NCBI RefSeq assembly: GCF_900116445.1
Contig: NZ_FPBH01000005.1
Coordinates: forward strand, 1-64,000
DNA length: 64,000 bases
Reading direction: 5' to 3'
Source of the DNA: Paraburkholderia aspalathi
GTDB taxonomy: Bacteria; Pseudomonadota; Gammaproteobacteria; Burkholderiales; Burkholderiaceae
Made by a program: the position numbers and the translations under genes. Each line of letters begins with the position of its first letter. The first letter of the stretch is position 1. A model generated the notes under the pieces. It searched no databases. It worked only from the letters and a program-made list of their open reading frames with translations, and was not told where the DNA came from. This document shows positions 26,499 to 35,758 of the stretch, in pieces.

Positions 26499-27680
26499 TT
26501 AGTTGTTCGCCGGATCGAGAGAGGACGGCACGAATACGTGGCCTTCCATCAGGCGGCGTGCGCTACGGCTCATGATTGCTTTCGTGACAACCCACGTACC
26601 ATCGCGCTGCTCGGCTTCTGCACCGACAGCCATCACGCCGGATGGATGACCGAAGCGGATCTGCCCGGACTTCTTGCCTGCCACAAGCTGGTTGACGACT
26701 GTGCCCGGAATCGCACCGGCGACAGCAATCGCCACCGCGCCGGTGCCCGTCATCGCATGGTGAAGTTTCCCCATCGAAAGGATTCGCGCGTTGATGTCGA
26801 CCATCGACGAATCAATGGTCTTGCCACTCGATGCGACATAGCCAGTCGGCAACGACACGAAAGCGAGCTTGGGTGTATGAGGCCGCAGCGCTGTCACTTC
26901 TTCGGCCGTAGCAGCCAGACCCATGCGTACAGCGGCGTGCGAGCGAATCGCTTCGCACTTTTCAAGTAATGCCGCATTGCTGTTGACGTCCGCCTGCATC
27001 TCGTTCCCGCGCAGGCCGAGGTCTTCAGCGTGAATGAAAATCGCGGGATTGCCGGCGTTGATCATCGTGACCTGAAACGCGCCATAACCAGGAACATCCA
27101 GCGCATCGACAGGATTTCCCGTCGGGAACATCCCTCCGGCCGTTTCTTCACCGTCTTCCGAGCCACCCGGATCAAGGAACTCGATCCTGATTTCTGCCGC
27201 GGGAAAAGTCACGCCGTCCAGTTCGAAGTCGCCCTCTTCAACGACCTGGCCATCTTTCATCGGCACATGCGAAATGATCTTCGCGTTGATGTTGGCCTGC
27301 CAGATCCGCACCGTCGCGATGCCGTCACGCGGCGCATCGACCAGCCCCTGCGCAATGGCGAACGGGCCAACGGCGGACGTCAGGTTGCCGCAGTTGCCCG
27401 ACCAGTCGATAACCGGCTTCTCAATCGATGCGGCACCGAACAGATAGTCAACGTCGCAGTCCGGGCGTGATGAAGGTCCGACTGCGACCAGCTTGCTGGT
27501 GCTCGACGTACCCGCGCCCATCCCGTCAATCTGTTTCTCGTAAGGGTCCGGGCTGCCGATCACGCGCAGCAGAATCTTGTCCCGGAGAACCGGGTCTGAA
27601 GGCAGGCTGTCTGCGCGGAAGAAGACGCCTTTGCTCGTGCCGCCGCGCATATAGACGGCAGGAATCCGATATTGGCCCAC
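26499..27680 (-). CDS. prpF: PrpF-family aconitate/2-methylaconitate isomerase
   Basis: 393 residues of the two-domain diaminopimelate-epimerase-like PrpF family. It starts YRIPAVYMRGGTSKGVFFRADSLP, then DGMGAGTSSTSKLVAV and DWSGNCGNLTSAVGPFA, all standard. In the 2-methylcitrate cycle PrpF isomerises trans- and cis-2-methylaconitate for AcnD; it also binds trans-aconitate. Relatives act as 4-oxalomesaconate tautomerase in gallate breakdown. Next to an AcnD-type gene the aconitate role is favoured. The start is nine bases after the lactonase stop, so they are co-transcribed. Confidence 0.88.
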   Translation of the reverse strand: MGQYRIPAVYMRGGTSKGVFFRADSLPSDPVLRDKILLRVIGSPDPYEKQIDGMGAGTSSTSKLVAVGPSSRPDCDVDYLFGAASIEKPVIDWSGNCGNLTSAVGPFAIAQGLVDAPRDGIATVRIWQANINAKIISHVPMKDGQVVEEGDFELDGVTFPAAEIRIEFLDPGGSEDGEETAGGMFPTGNPVDALDVPGYGAFQVTMINAGNPAIFIHAEDLGLRGNEMQADVNSNAALLEKCEAIRSHAAVRMGLAATAEEVTALRPHTPKLAFVSLPTGYVASSGKTIDSSMVDINARILSMGKLHHAMTGTGAVAIAVAGAIPGTVVNQLVAGKKSGQIRFGHPSGVMAVGAEAEQRDGTWVVTKAIMSRSARRLMEGHVFVPSSLDPANN

Positions 27681-27689
27681 GTGATGCTC

Positions 27690-28763
27690 CTATTGAGTTT
27701 TGAAGGTGATGCACACAGGACTGCCCGTTTTGACAACACGGCCCGTCGGCGACGGAGTCCCGCTGATTGCATCGATCAGGTATTGAACGATCGAGTCGGA
27801 TAGCTCATTGGCGACGTAGAGCATGCGAGCGTCATGGCTCAGGCACAGGAACCGTGGGCACTGCCCCTGGGCGTCGGTCCACCTTGTTTTCACTGGAATG
27901 CCCGTCGTGCCGTCAAGTTTGACCGTAGTGATACTGTCGTGACCACGGTTCGAAACGTATAGCGCGCGGCCGTCGGGGTGGATCGCAATGCCCGCGGCGC
28001 GTGAGAGTTCATGACGCCCGGCCGGCAGAAGGGATGTCGTGTGCAGTGGCTCCAGTGCGCCACTCAACGGCTCGAATCCCCAGGCCGTCAACGTGGAATC
28101 CAGTTCGTTTGCAACGTAAACGAGTGGCAGCGCCGGATGGAATGCAGCATGTCGCGGCCCTGCGCCTTCGCGACTCCGACCCGAGGTCACGACCGGCGCG
28201 TTGCCAATACCGCTCCATCGGATGGCAAAGACGGTGTCGAGTCCCTTGTCTGGCACGATGTGCCAGTCTGTGTTGTATCGCTGAGTCGCGAAGCGCGCGA
28301 TATGGTGCGGATGCGACGACACTTGCTCGATACGATGCGGGCCCGGCGTTCCCGGCAGTTCGACGAGAGACGCGACTGGCCCAAGCGCACCGTTTGTCTC
28401 GATCGGAAACTGGACGGCAGACCCCGTCGCATAGTTCGCGACGACAAGCGCATCACCGTTGCGCGACAATGCGAGGTGCACAGGATTGCGCCCTTGGCAG
28501 GTCTGCCGGTTCAGCAGGCTAAGCCGACCAGATAACGCATCGACCGCGAAACTACTGACCTCCGTACCGTCACCATGCACGGCATATAGCACGTCCTGCG
28601 CTTCGTTGAGCGCAAGGAAGCTTGGATTGTCGAGTGTCTCGAATGATTCGACCCGCTCCCATGCGCCCGACGCCGGATCGATCGCATAAACGCCAATCCC
28701 CTTGCCGCGCGCATTGCGCTCGCGCGTCGTGCGGCATCCAACATAGGCGAAGACGGAGGCCAT
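27690..28763 (-). CDS. seven-bladed beta-propeller lactonase family protein
   Basis: 357 residues of the 6-phosphogluconolactonase/3-carboxymuconate cyclase-type propeller family. Blade repeats are visible (LALNEAQDVLYAVHGDG, LALSRNGDALVVANYATG, AAFHPALPLVYVANELDST, IAIHPDGRALYVSNRGHDS), together with SSHPHHI, typical of the active face. It starts two bases after the AcnD stop and ends nine bases before PrpF, so it belongs to the same pathway. It probably opens or forms a lactone of the acid handled by the neighbours. Confidence 0.87.
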   Translation of the reverse strand: MASVFAYVGCRTTRERNARGKGIGVYAIDPASGAWERVESFETLDNPSFLALNEAQDVLYAVHGDGTEVSSFAVDALSGRLSLLNRQTCQGRNPVHLALSRNGDALVVANYATGSAVQFPIETNGALGPVASLVELPGTPGPHRIEQVSSHPHHIARFATQRYNTDWHIVPDKGLDTVFAIRWSGIGNAPVVTSGRSREGAGPRHAAFHPALPLVYVANELDSTLTAWGFEPLSGALEPLHTTSLLPAGRHELSRAAGIAIHPDGRALYVSNRGHDSITTVKLDGTTGIPVKTRWTDAQGQCPRFLCLSHDARMLYVANELSDSIVQYLIDAISGTPSPTGRVVKTGSPVCITFKTQ

Positions 28764-28765
28764 GT

Positions 28766-31366
28766 TTATGCAGCCTCGAGCATTTCGCCAGAGATACGCG
28801 GCAGCAGGCCGCCAGCGTTGAAGATCTCGGCTTCCTCTTCAGTGTCGATCCGGCATTTGACGGGGGCTGTGACCACCTCGCCATTTTTGCGTGTGATGCG
28901 CAAAGTCAACGTCGTGCCCGGTGAAACTTTCCCGCCCACACCTTCGACTGCATAGACTTCCGAGCCATCCAGTGCCAGCGTCGCGCGATCGTAACCTTCA
29001 GCGAATTCAAGCGGCAATACGCCCATGCCAACCAGGTTCGAGCGATGGATACGCTCAAAGTTTTCGCACACCACGGCACGCACACCGATCAGACGCACGC
29101 CCTTCGCCGCCCAGTCGCGCGACGAGCCTGAACCATAGTTCTTGCCGGCCACCACGATCAGTTCCTGCCCGCGCGAGACGTAGCGTTCCGCTGCATCGAA
29201 GAGACGCATGATCGTGCCTTCCGGCTCCATACGGGTGAACGAGCCTTCTTTGCCCGCGGCCATTTCGTTGTGCAGCCGGTTGTTCGCGAACGTGGCACGG
29301 ATTGCAACCAGGTGATCGCCGCGACGCGTGCCGTAAGAGTTGAATTCGGCCGGCTCTACGCCATGCTGGATCAGATATTCACCCGCCGCGCTTTCCGGAA
29401 GGATTGCGCCTGAAGGTGAAAGATCGTCAGTTGTGACGTTATCGCCAAATACACCGATCGCCCGCATGTCCGCGAAGCGTGCGGCGCTCGTGAGGTCGGA
29501 CTGCCAGTACGGCGGACGACGGATGTAGTTGCTGTCCTCGCGCCACGGAAACTGTGCCGGCACCGCGCTTTGCCCGTCGGCCAGTTCGCTCTTGCGGAAC
29601 ATCTCCGTGTAGATTTCGAGGTACTGGTCGCCGCGTACGCTTTCCTTCAGTAAGGCATCGATTTCCTCATCGGACGGCCAGAGATCCTTCAGATACACCG
29701 GTGCGCCGGACGTGTCGGTTCCGAGAACGCCTGCTTCGATGTCAATGTGAATCGTCCCGGCGATCGCATACGCGACAACCAGCGGGGGCGAAGCAAGAAA
29801 CGCCTCCTTGACGCGCGGATGAATACGGCCGTTGAAGTTCCGGTTGCCGGAAAGCACTGCCACGGCAAGTACGTCGCGACTAACGATGTCGGCCTCGATC
29901 TCTTTTGGCAGCGGCCCCGACATGCCATTGCATGACGTGCAGCCGAATCCGATGATGCCGAACCCCAGCGCTTCGAGCGACGTCATCAGGTTCGCAGACC
30001 GGAGATAGCTCTCGACCGGCTTCGAGCCAGGCGCAAGAGATGTCTTGACCCATGGCTTGCGCTTAAGACCGAGTTCAACCGCCTTTCGGGCGACCAGACC
30101 AGCGGCGATCATGTTGCGCGGGTTCGATGTGTTCGTGCAACTGGTGATGGCCGCGATCACCACCGCGCCATCGGCCAGCTTGACTGGTCCGGCGGTGTCC
30201 GATTCAGGAGCGGCGGCTTCCGACGGACGGGCAATACCCTTCGAAATCAGGTTTGAGAGAGGCACACGGTCGTGGGGATTGGCCGGCCCAGCCAGCGCGC
30301 GACTCACGCTCGACAGGTCGAACGCCAGTACACGGTCATATTCGGCATCGGCGAAGTCGTCCGCCCACAGTCCTTGCGCTTTTGCATAGTCCTCGGTCAG
30401 CGAAATCTGGGATTCGGTACGACCGGTCAGTCGCAGAAAGTCCAGCGTCTTCTGGTCAATGGCGAACAGTGCAGCAGTGGCACCAAACTCAGGCGCCATG
30501 TTGGAGATGGTGGCCCGGTCGCTCAGCGTCATCGCGCGAGCGCCTTCACCGTAAAACTCGATGATGGTGCCGACCACTTTCTCCTTGCGCAGGAATTCGG
30601 TGATGGCGAGGACCAGATCCGTTGCGGTGATGCCGGGTTGCCGGAAACCTTTCAGCTCAACGCCGACGATGGTTGGCAGACGCAGCCACACAGCACGGCC
30701 AAGCATGACGGACTCGGCTTCAATTCCACCGACACCCCAGCCAAGCACACCCAGCGCATTGATCATCGTCGTGTGGCTGTCGGTTCCGACGAGCGTGTCG
30801 GGGAACGCCAGCCCGTCCTTCACCTGAATGACAGGGGACAGATACTCAATGTTGACCTGGTGCAAGATGCCGTTGCCCGGCATCAGCACGTCGAGGTTCG
30901 TGAAAGCCTGTTTGCACCACGCGAGAAATTCAAAACGCTCTGCGTTCTTGCTCTTCTCGATCGCCATGTTCTTTGCGATCGCTTCCGGGTCTGTACCTGC
31001 CACTTCCACGTTTAGCGAGTGGTCCACCACCAGATGCGTCGGCACGACCGGATTGATGGCGCTCGGGTCGCCCCCCGCTTCCGCCACCGCATCCCGCATA
31101 CCGGCCAGATCGACCAGGGCCGGCGTGCCAAGCAGATCCTGCAGGACCACACGTGCCGGGTAATACGGAAAGTCAATGTCATGCCGGCGGTTGGCCAGCG
31201 CGCGCAGATAGGTAACTGCATCAGCGGCGGGCTGTCTGCGAGCGATGTTTTCGGCGAATACGCGAACGCTATACGGCATCTTCGCGAATTGAGTGGCGTC
31301 TATCGCGTCAGTGGCGTCGCGGACACTGACGAAATCAACGGACTGGTTAGGAAGACTGCGGGACAT
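28766..31366 (-). CDS. acnD: AcnD/AcnA-type aconitate hydratase family protein
   Basis: 866 residues from the ATG at 31366, which has GGAGAG five bases upstream; the frame is open to 31450. Iron-sulfur ligands are in ITSCTNTSNPRN and GFGCTSCNGMSGPL. The sequences FRQPGITATDLVLAITEFLRK, TISNMAPEFGATAALFAIDQ and FLRLTGR, and the length near 865, fit the Fe/S 2-methylcitrate dehydratase AcnD better than housekeeping aconitase. It heads the minus-strand operon with lactonase, PrpF and the 2HCT transporter. No prpB or prpC is nearby, so the pathway may not be the methylcitrate cycle. Confidence 0.85.
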   Translation of the reverse strand: MSRSLPNQSVDFVSVRDATDAIDATQFAKMPYSVRVFAENIARRQPAADAVTYLRALANRRHDIDFPYYPARVVLQDLLGTPALVDLAGMRDAVAEAGGDPSAINPVVPTHLVVDHSLNVEVAGTDPEAIAKNMAIEKSKNAERFEFLAWCKQAFTNLDVLMPGNGILHQVNIEYLSPVIQVKDGLAFPDTLVGTDSHTTMINALGVLGWGVGGIEAESVMLGRAVWLRLPTIVGVELKGFRQPGITATDLVLAITEFLRKEKVVGTIIEFYGEGARAMTLSDRATISNMAPEFGATAALFAIDQKTLDFLRLTGRTESQISLTEDYAKAQGLWADDFADAEYDRVLAFDLSSVSRALAGPANPHDRVPLSNLISKGIARPSEAAAPESDTAGPVKLADGAVVIAAITSCTNTSNPRNMIAAGLVARKAVELGLKRKPWVKTSLAPGSKPVESYLRSANLMTSLEALGFGIIGFGCTSCNGMSGPLPKEIEADIVSRDVLAVAVLSGNRNFNGRIHPRVKEAFLASPPLVVAYAIAGTIHIDIEAGVLGTDTSGAPVYLKDLWPSDEEIDALLKESVRGDQYLEIYTEMFRKSELADGQSAVPAQFPWREDSNYIRRPPYWQSDLTSAARFADMRAIGVFGDNVTTDDLSPSGAILPESAAGEYLIQHGVEPAEFNSYGTRRGDHLVAIRATFANNRLHNEMAAGKEGSFTRMEPEGTIMRLFDAAERYVSRGQELIVVAGKNYGSGSSRDWAAKGVRLIGVRAVVCENFERIHRSNLVGMGVLPLEFAEGYDRATLALDGSEVYAVEGVGGKVSPGTTLTLRITRKNGEVVTAPVKCRIDTEEEAEIFNAGGLLPRISGEMLEAA

Positions 31367-31416
31367 GGGGGCTCTCCGAGGGTCGTGCATGTGGTCATGC
31401 GCCTTGCTGAAATGCA

Positions 31417-31428
31417 TTTTATGATCAC
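31417..31428. promoter_or_regulatory. operator-like site TTTTATGATCAC at the acnD promoter
   Basis: The same twelve bases recur exactly at 32738-32749, in front of the MFS gene. Here the site is 51 bases upstream of the acnD start codon, where a repressor would block transcription. GntR-type proteins bind such TGATCA-centred words. Binding is inferred from recurrence and placement. Confidence 0.5.
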
Positions 31429-31560
31429 TAAATGCACAATGCAAAGGCATAAATGCCTAGTGTTAACCCTGGACAATAAATGTTTAAAGGGGACATTTCG
31501 CCGATTATAGGGGTTTGCGAGAAGGCTATCCGACAGTGCTTGTATCGGAGCATCTTTGCG

Positions 31561-31576
31561 TTATATGATAACCAAA
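31561..31576. promoter_or_regulatory. third, weaker copy of the operator-like site before the GntR gene
   Basis: TTATATGATAACCAAA matches the 16-base form TTTTATGATCACAAAA at 13 positions. It is about 110 bases upstream of the GntR start, suggesting autoregulation by the same protein. Confidence 0.35.
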
Positions 31577-31683
31577 CGCAATAAAAAGATACGACAGCAA
31601 AGTGGATCAGGGACGCAAGCATCGTGAGTGTGAAGCCCTTCACCGACTACCAGCACTGCGTGCAATCCAGACGGGAGCGAGTA

Positions 31684-32682
31684 ATGGCAAAATCACAGAT
31701 CGACTATTCAGATGCACCGTCGTACCAGGCGGTCGTGAACGGTCATGGATTGCCTTCGCGCCCTATGGATTCGACCGAACAAACATCGACCTCGCTCACG
31801 CCGCTGCAAACTCGCGTGACGCGGGAGATCCTGACGCTCGTGCGCCGTGACGATCTGGCACTCGGTGACAGGCTCGCGGAATCGGTGCTCGCCGAACGTA
31901 TCGGTACTTCACGTTCACCGGTCAATGTCGCGCTCCATCATCTGGCCTCGCTCGGCGTTGTCTATTACGACGCAAACCGCGGCTTCTTCATGGCGCAGGC
32001 TGCGCGGGAAGTGACCGACGTGGCAGCACAGTTTTTGGACGAGCCCGAGGAGCCGCTGTACCTGAAAATTGCGGCTGACCGGCTTGCACGACGGCTACCT
32101 GACGTGATTTCCGAGGCTGATCTGATGCGCCTGTACGAAGTCTCTCGCAGCGCACTGCGGCGAGTGCTGTCACTGATGCAGGAAGAAGGCTGGCTTGAGC
32201 GTCAGGTTGGCCACGGCTGGCAGTTCATGCCGATGATCGATTCGGTGGAAGCCTACGAGGAGAGCTATTTGTTCAGGGCGGCGATCGAGCCGACCGGAGT
32301 GCTATCGCCGACGTTCAGTGCCAATCGGGTCGAACTTGAAGGGCTGAAACGTCGGCAGCAGTTCATCGTGGACGGCGGTTATCTCACGATGAACTCGATC
32401 GAGCTTTTCGAAGCCAATAGCGAATTTCACGAGACGATCGCCAAATGGTCCGGCAATCGGTTTATTGCGCAATCGGTTCGGCGCATGGACCGGCTGCGCC
32501 GGCTGGTCGAGTACCGGCAGGCCAAGGCGCGCAAGCCGCGGCAGGAACAGGCGCTCGAACACCTTGCGATTCTTGACGCGATCGGCCGCCAGGATCTGCT
32601 CAAAGCCGCATCCCTGTTGCGCGATCACATCGAAGGCGCACGCCGTGCCAAGGTCCACGCTCAAGAGGTATTCGAAGGCTGA
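31684..32682 (+). CDS. GntR-family regulator with two winged-helix domains and an FCD-like domain
   Basis: 332 residues from the ATG at 31684 (GGGAG six bases upstream). A GntR winged helix spans about 40-103 (LTPLQTRVTREILTLVRRDD, then LAERIGTSRSPVNVALHHLASLG). A second one spans about 123-182 (EPLYLKIAADRLARRL, then LYEVSRSALRRVLSLMQEEGW). A helical FCD-type ligand domain follows (about 187-325). Two DNA-binding domains in one chain are unusual. It is divergent from the acnD operon and upstream of the MFS gene, and the same operator-like word sits at both promoters. Confidence 0.88.
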   Translation: MAKSQIDYSDAPSYQAVVNGHGLPSRPMDSTEQTSTSLTPLQTRVTREILTLVRRDDLALGDRLAESVLAERIGTSRSPVNVALHHLASLGVVYYDANRGFFMAQAAREVTDVAAQFLDEPEEPLYLKIAADRLARRLPDVISEADLMRLYEVSRSALRRVLSLMQEEGWLERQVGHGWQFMPMIDSVEAYEESYLFRAAIEPTGVLSPTFSANRVELEGLKRRQQFIVDGGYLTMNSIELFEANSEFHETIAKWSGNRFIAQSVRRMDRLRRLVEYRQAKARKPRQEQALEHLAILDAIGRQDLLKAASLLRDHIEGARRAKVHAQEVFEG

Positions 32683-32697
32683 CCCAGATTGACAGCC

Positions 32698-32721
32698 GGG
32701 CGGTGTCACACCGCCTTTTTT
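32698..32721 (+). terminator. rho-independent terminator after the GntR gene
   Basis: A perfect seven-base stem GGCGGTG/CACCGCC with a three-base loop (32699-32715), followed by six T residues (32716-32721). It lies 16 bases after the GntR stop and separates it from the MFS gene. Confidence 0.85.
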
Positions 32722-32737
32722 AGTGCCTATGATTGAT

Positions 32738-32749
32738 TTTTATGATCAC
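32738..32749. promoter_or_regulatory. operator-like site TTTTATGATCAC before the MFS gene
   Basis: An exact copy of the twelve bases at 31417-31428, about 200 bases upstream of the MFS start in a strongly AT-rich promoter region (32735-32850). It links the MFS gene to the acnD regulon. Confidence 0.5.
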
Positions 32750-32942
32750 AAAACACTATAAACAAGAAAAATATATTACCGAAAATCCATATAAATACTG
32801 GATTTGTTCTTTTCAGCGTTGCTTTTTATATTCATTTTAATCAATTCTCAACCAGATACGCATCACGAAGGCGGGCACGCGAGGTCGGCAGCGCGAACAG
32901 GGTGTCGTCCGCTCAAGGTACTTTGAATATTAGGAGACAACC

Positions 32943-34235
32943 ATGTCATATCGCAGAGGCTGGATTGCTGTTTTTCTCTTCACGCTATCGATGATCAACT
33001 ACATGGACCGAATCGCACTATCGATCGCGGCCACCCCCATTGCGCGTGAATTCAAGCTCTCCGCAGTTGGCATGGGTTACCTATTCTCGTCGTTCATCTG
33101 GAGCTACGCGATCTTCCTGCTCCCGATGGGTTTTCTCATCGATCGATTTGGCACAAAAAAGATGGCCGGTGTCGGGATCTTCATATGGTCAGCTGCGACC
33201 GCACTGACAGGAGCCGCCAATTCGTTCGGCGCACTTCTCATGGCAAGACTGGTCATGGGCGGCGGTGAGTCCGTTAGTAACCCCGTCGGCGCGAAAGTCA
33301 TCCGGCAATGGATTCCGGCGAACGAGCGCGGCACAGTGACATCGATGTTCAACAGCGGCTCGTATGCAGGGCCGGCGATCTGCTCCGTAATTCTTGGGTC
33401 GCTCGTCGCACTGTATGGATGGCGGATGTCGTTCGTGGTCGCTGGAGGGATCGGCTTCGTGTGGCTGGCCGCCTGGCTTCTTTTCTTCAACGCCCCGGAA
33501 AAAACCAAATGGCTGAAAGCAGATGAGCGCGACAAGATCATCCGCGAGCGTGACACAAAGACGGCCGGAACCGCCGCGATCAGTCCCGATTCTAGTGGTC
33601 TGCTTTCACTGATGCGTACGCCCACTCTGTGGGGTCTTGCAATCACGCAAGGCTGCAATGTCTACACGCAGTATCTGTTCTTGACCTGGCTGCCCAGCTA
33701 TCTGCAGGCGAGCCGCGGCCTCAGCATCTCGCACACAGGGCTTTTTTCTGCAGTCCCCTATGCTGCGGCCGTGATTCTCTGCATCTTCGTGGGTCGTTTG
33801 AGTGACACGTATCTGAAAAAATGCGGCGTAGGCAGCGGCAGGCGCCGTAACGCAGTCGCGCTGACCATGCTTGCCGGCGCGGCGATTCTTACTGTGCCGT
33901 TCGTCTCGAACCTGACTGTTCTCCTAGTCGTTTTTTCGATCACGCTGACCGGCATCGCATCAACCACATCACTGAACTTCGCGCTGCTGAACGATCTGCT
34001 GCCGAATTCGCGTGACGTTGCGAAGGCGATGGCTTTCGTGGTGATCGGCGGCAACATCTTCGGCATGATTGCGCCGATTGCAACAGGGTATGTCGTGTCT
34101 GCAACGGGAAGCTATGACTGGGCATTTGGCATTGCCGGCCTGTTGCTCCTTGCTGGAGCGATTGTCGTTCTCACGATGACCCGCTCTCCGATGACGATCC
34201 GATCCCATTCTGCGGGCGCTGGCGCTACCGTCTGA
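32943..34235 (+). CDS. MFS transporter, anion:cation symporter (ACS) family
   Basis: 430 residues with twelve membrane helices; AGGAGA lies eight bases before the ATG. It begins SYRRGWIAVFLFTLSMINYMDRIALSIAATPIA and continues with FGTKKMAGVGIFIWSAATALTGAA, the ACS pattern of hexuronate, tartrate, phthalate and tricarballylate-type organic-anion importers. The operator-like site it shares with the acnD operon suggests that it imports the substrate or a related organic acid, alongside the 2HCT carrier. Confidence 0.9.
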   Translation: MSYRRGWIAVFLFTLSMINYMDRIALSIAATPIAREFKLSAVGMGYLFSSFIWSYAIFLLPMGFLIDRFGTKKMAGVGIFIWSAATALTGAANSFGALLMARLVMGGGESVSNPVGAKVIRQWIPANERGTVTSMFNSGSYAGPAICSVILGSLVALYGWRMSFVVAGGIGFVWLAAWLLFFNAPEKTKWLKADERDKIIRERDTKTAGTAAISPDSSGLLSLMRTPTLWGLAITQGCNVYTQYLFLTWLPSYLQASRGLSISHTGLFSAVPYAAAVILCIFVGRLSDTYLKKCGVGSGRRRNAVALTMLAGAAILTVPFVSNLTVLLVVFSITLTGIASTTSLNFALLNDLLPNSRDVAKAMAFVVIGGNIFGMIAPIATGYVVSATGSYDWAFGIAGLLLLAGAIVVLTMTRSPMTIRSHSAGAGATV

Positions 34236-34287
34236 GGACACGTCCATTACGCAGTGGTGACAGACGGTTCGCACGTAGCGTCAAATG

Positions 34288-35514
34288 TTACGCAACCGGT
34301 GCGGTGCTATCCAGTGCCGGTCTTCGGCGCGTAAGAACCAGCAGCAGAATCAATGCAGTTCCGGAACACAGAGTCGTCACTTCTAACAAGACGGTGCTTC
34401 CCAACCGGGTGAGTAGTGCAATGAAAAGCGGCGGTGCGGCGGCAGAAATCACGTTGAGAGGGAGTGCGATGCGCGACGCGGCCGATACGTAATCCACCTT
34501 GTCATAAAACACAAGCGGGATCGTTGCGCGTGCAACCGCAAGTGCTCCGCTGCCTAGACCATAAAGAACGACAAAGATTGCAACAGCAGTATGCGAGCCG
34601 CGGTTCAACATGAGCAACACCATCGACAACGGAAGAACAATTCCCGCAAAGATGCCCGTCGAAATTCCGTCCCACCTTGCGCCACCCAGAAAATCCACTG
34701 CCCTCGCGCCCACCTGAATTACTCCGAGTGCAGAACCAAGGGCTACAGCTTGCGTTGCCGGCAAGCCCACTGCTTTGAGTAGTTCGAAGAATATTGCGCT
34801 GTACCCGAAGGTGACGAATGCGTTCAACGTGATCGCTGCAGCAATCAGATAAAACGTGCCTTTCCGTGCAGGAGCACTGGCTGTTGTGTCGGCAACCTGG
34901 TGCAGATTTTGATTGATTGGTGCCGTCGCCGCCGGAAGCCCAAATACATAGAGTGGGAGGCATATGAACACCATCATCCCGGCATAAACCACACAGGTTG
35001 CCTGCCATCCGACGGCTTTCGCCAAGACTGAGGCTATCGGCCAGAAAATACTGCTCGCCAGCCCCGTGATCAACATAAGGCCGCCGATCGCACGCTTTGC
35101 ATTCGATCCGGCGAGTTCGTTGAGCATGATATAGGCTGCTGTCGAGAGCGTAGCGCTACCCGCTGTTCCAAGCGTCACCCAGCCGGAGAAATACAGCAGG
35201 GGCCCGCGACACACCGCCAGCAAGAGGAAACCGAGAGCAGACAGAATCGTGCCGGCGATCATGACGCGCTTCGCACCGAACCGGGCAAAGACTTTGGCCA
35301 AAAGCGGAGCCCAAAGCCCCATGACAACATAAAGCACCGAGTTGGCGGCGAAGATGTAAGAAATGTCGATCCTCAGATCCTCGGCCATCTGCCTTCCGAC
35401 AATCGATGGCAAACCCACGGTTCCCCAGCCGATTATCTGCGTTACAGACAGCACAAAAAGTGGGATCGCGACCTTTCTGTCAGATAAGGATATGCGCATC
35501 GACTTGTCCGTCAT
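34288..35514 (-). CDS. MFS transporter
   Basis: About 408 residues from the ATG at 35514 (35499 is equally possible; the frame is open to 35643). Twelve membrane helices and the loop motif FARFGAKRVMIAGTILSALGF between helices 2 and 3 identify an MFS protein, resembling the monocarboxylate/oxalate-formate-like group (TQIIGWGTVGLPSIVGRQMA). Convergent with the ACS transporter gene and not linked to an enzyme gene. Substrate unknown. Confidence 0.82.
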   Translation of the reverse strand: MTDKSMRISLSDRKVAIPLFVLSVTQIIGWGTVGLPSIVGRQMAEDLRIDISYIFAANSVLYVVMGLWAPLLAKVFARFGAKRVMIAGTILSALGFLLLAVCRGPLLYFSGWVTLGTAGSATLSTAAYIMLNELAGSNAKRAIGGLMLITGLASSIFWPIASVLAKAVGWQATCVVYAGMMVFICLPLYVFGLPAATAPINQNLHQVADTTASAPARKGTFYLIAAAITLNAFVTFGYSAIFFELLKAVGLPATQAVALGSALGVIQVGARAVDFLGGARWDGISTGIFAGIVLPLSMVLLMLNRGSHTAVAIFVVLYGLGSGALAVARATIPLVFYDKVDYVSAASRIALPLNVISAAAPPLFIALLTRLGSTVLLEVTTLCSGTALILLLVLTRRRPALDSTAPVA

Positions 35515-35758
35515 CAAAGGGGCTGTGGGCCGGCTTTTGGCTTCCCGGTTTTGAGCACGCTCGACACGCATTGTCGACGATCCAGAAAATCGTGTCGAAC
35601 GACTGAAATCGACGGGTTCCTGCCTGTCGGCGGCCGGCTGCACGCGTCCCGAAGCGGTTGATAAAATCTCTCCAAAGCATTCACTCGGTCACGTTTCAGG
35701 TTGAGACCAATCCGCTCATATACGCGCGGCGTCCCTAGACTTCCTGTCGCGTTGCAAT

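Larger units (their letters stand above)
31367..31683. other. divergent control region of the acnD operon and the GntR gene
   Basis: About 320 bases, AT-rich in the middle (GC drops clearly between 31410 and 31600). It contains two operator-like sites listed separately and repeated ATGCA/TGCAT-type words around 31411-31456. No ORF of its own. Confidence 0.6.
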
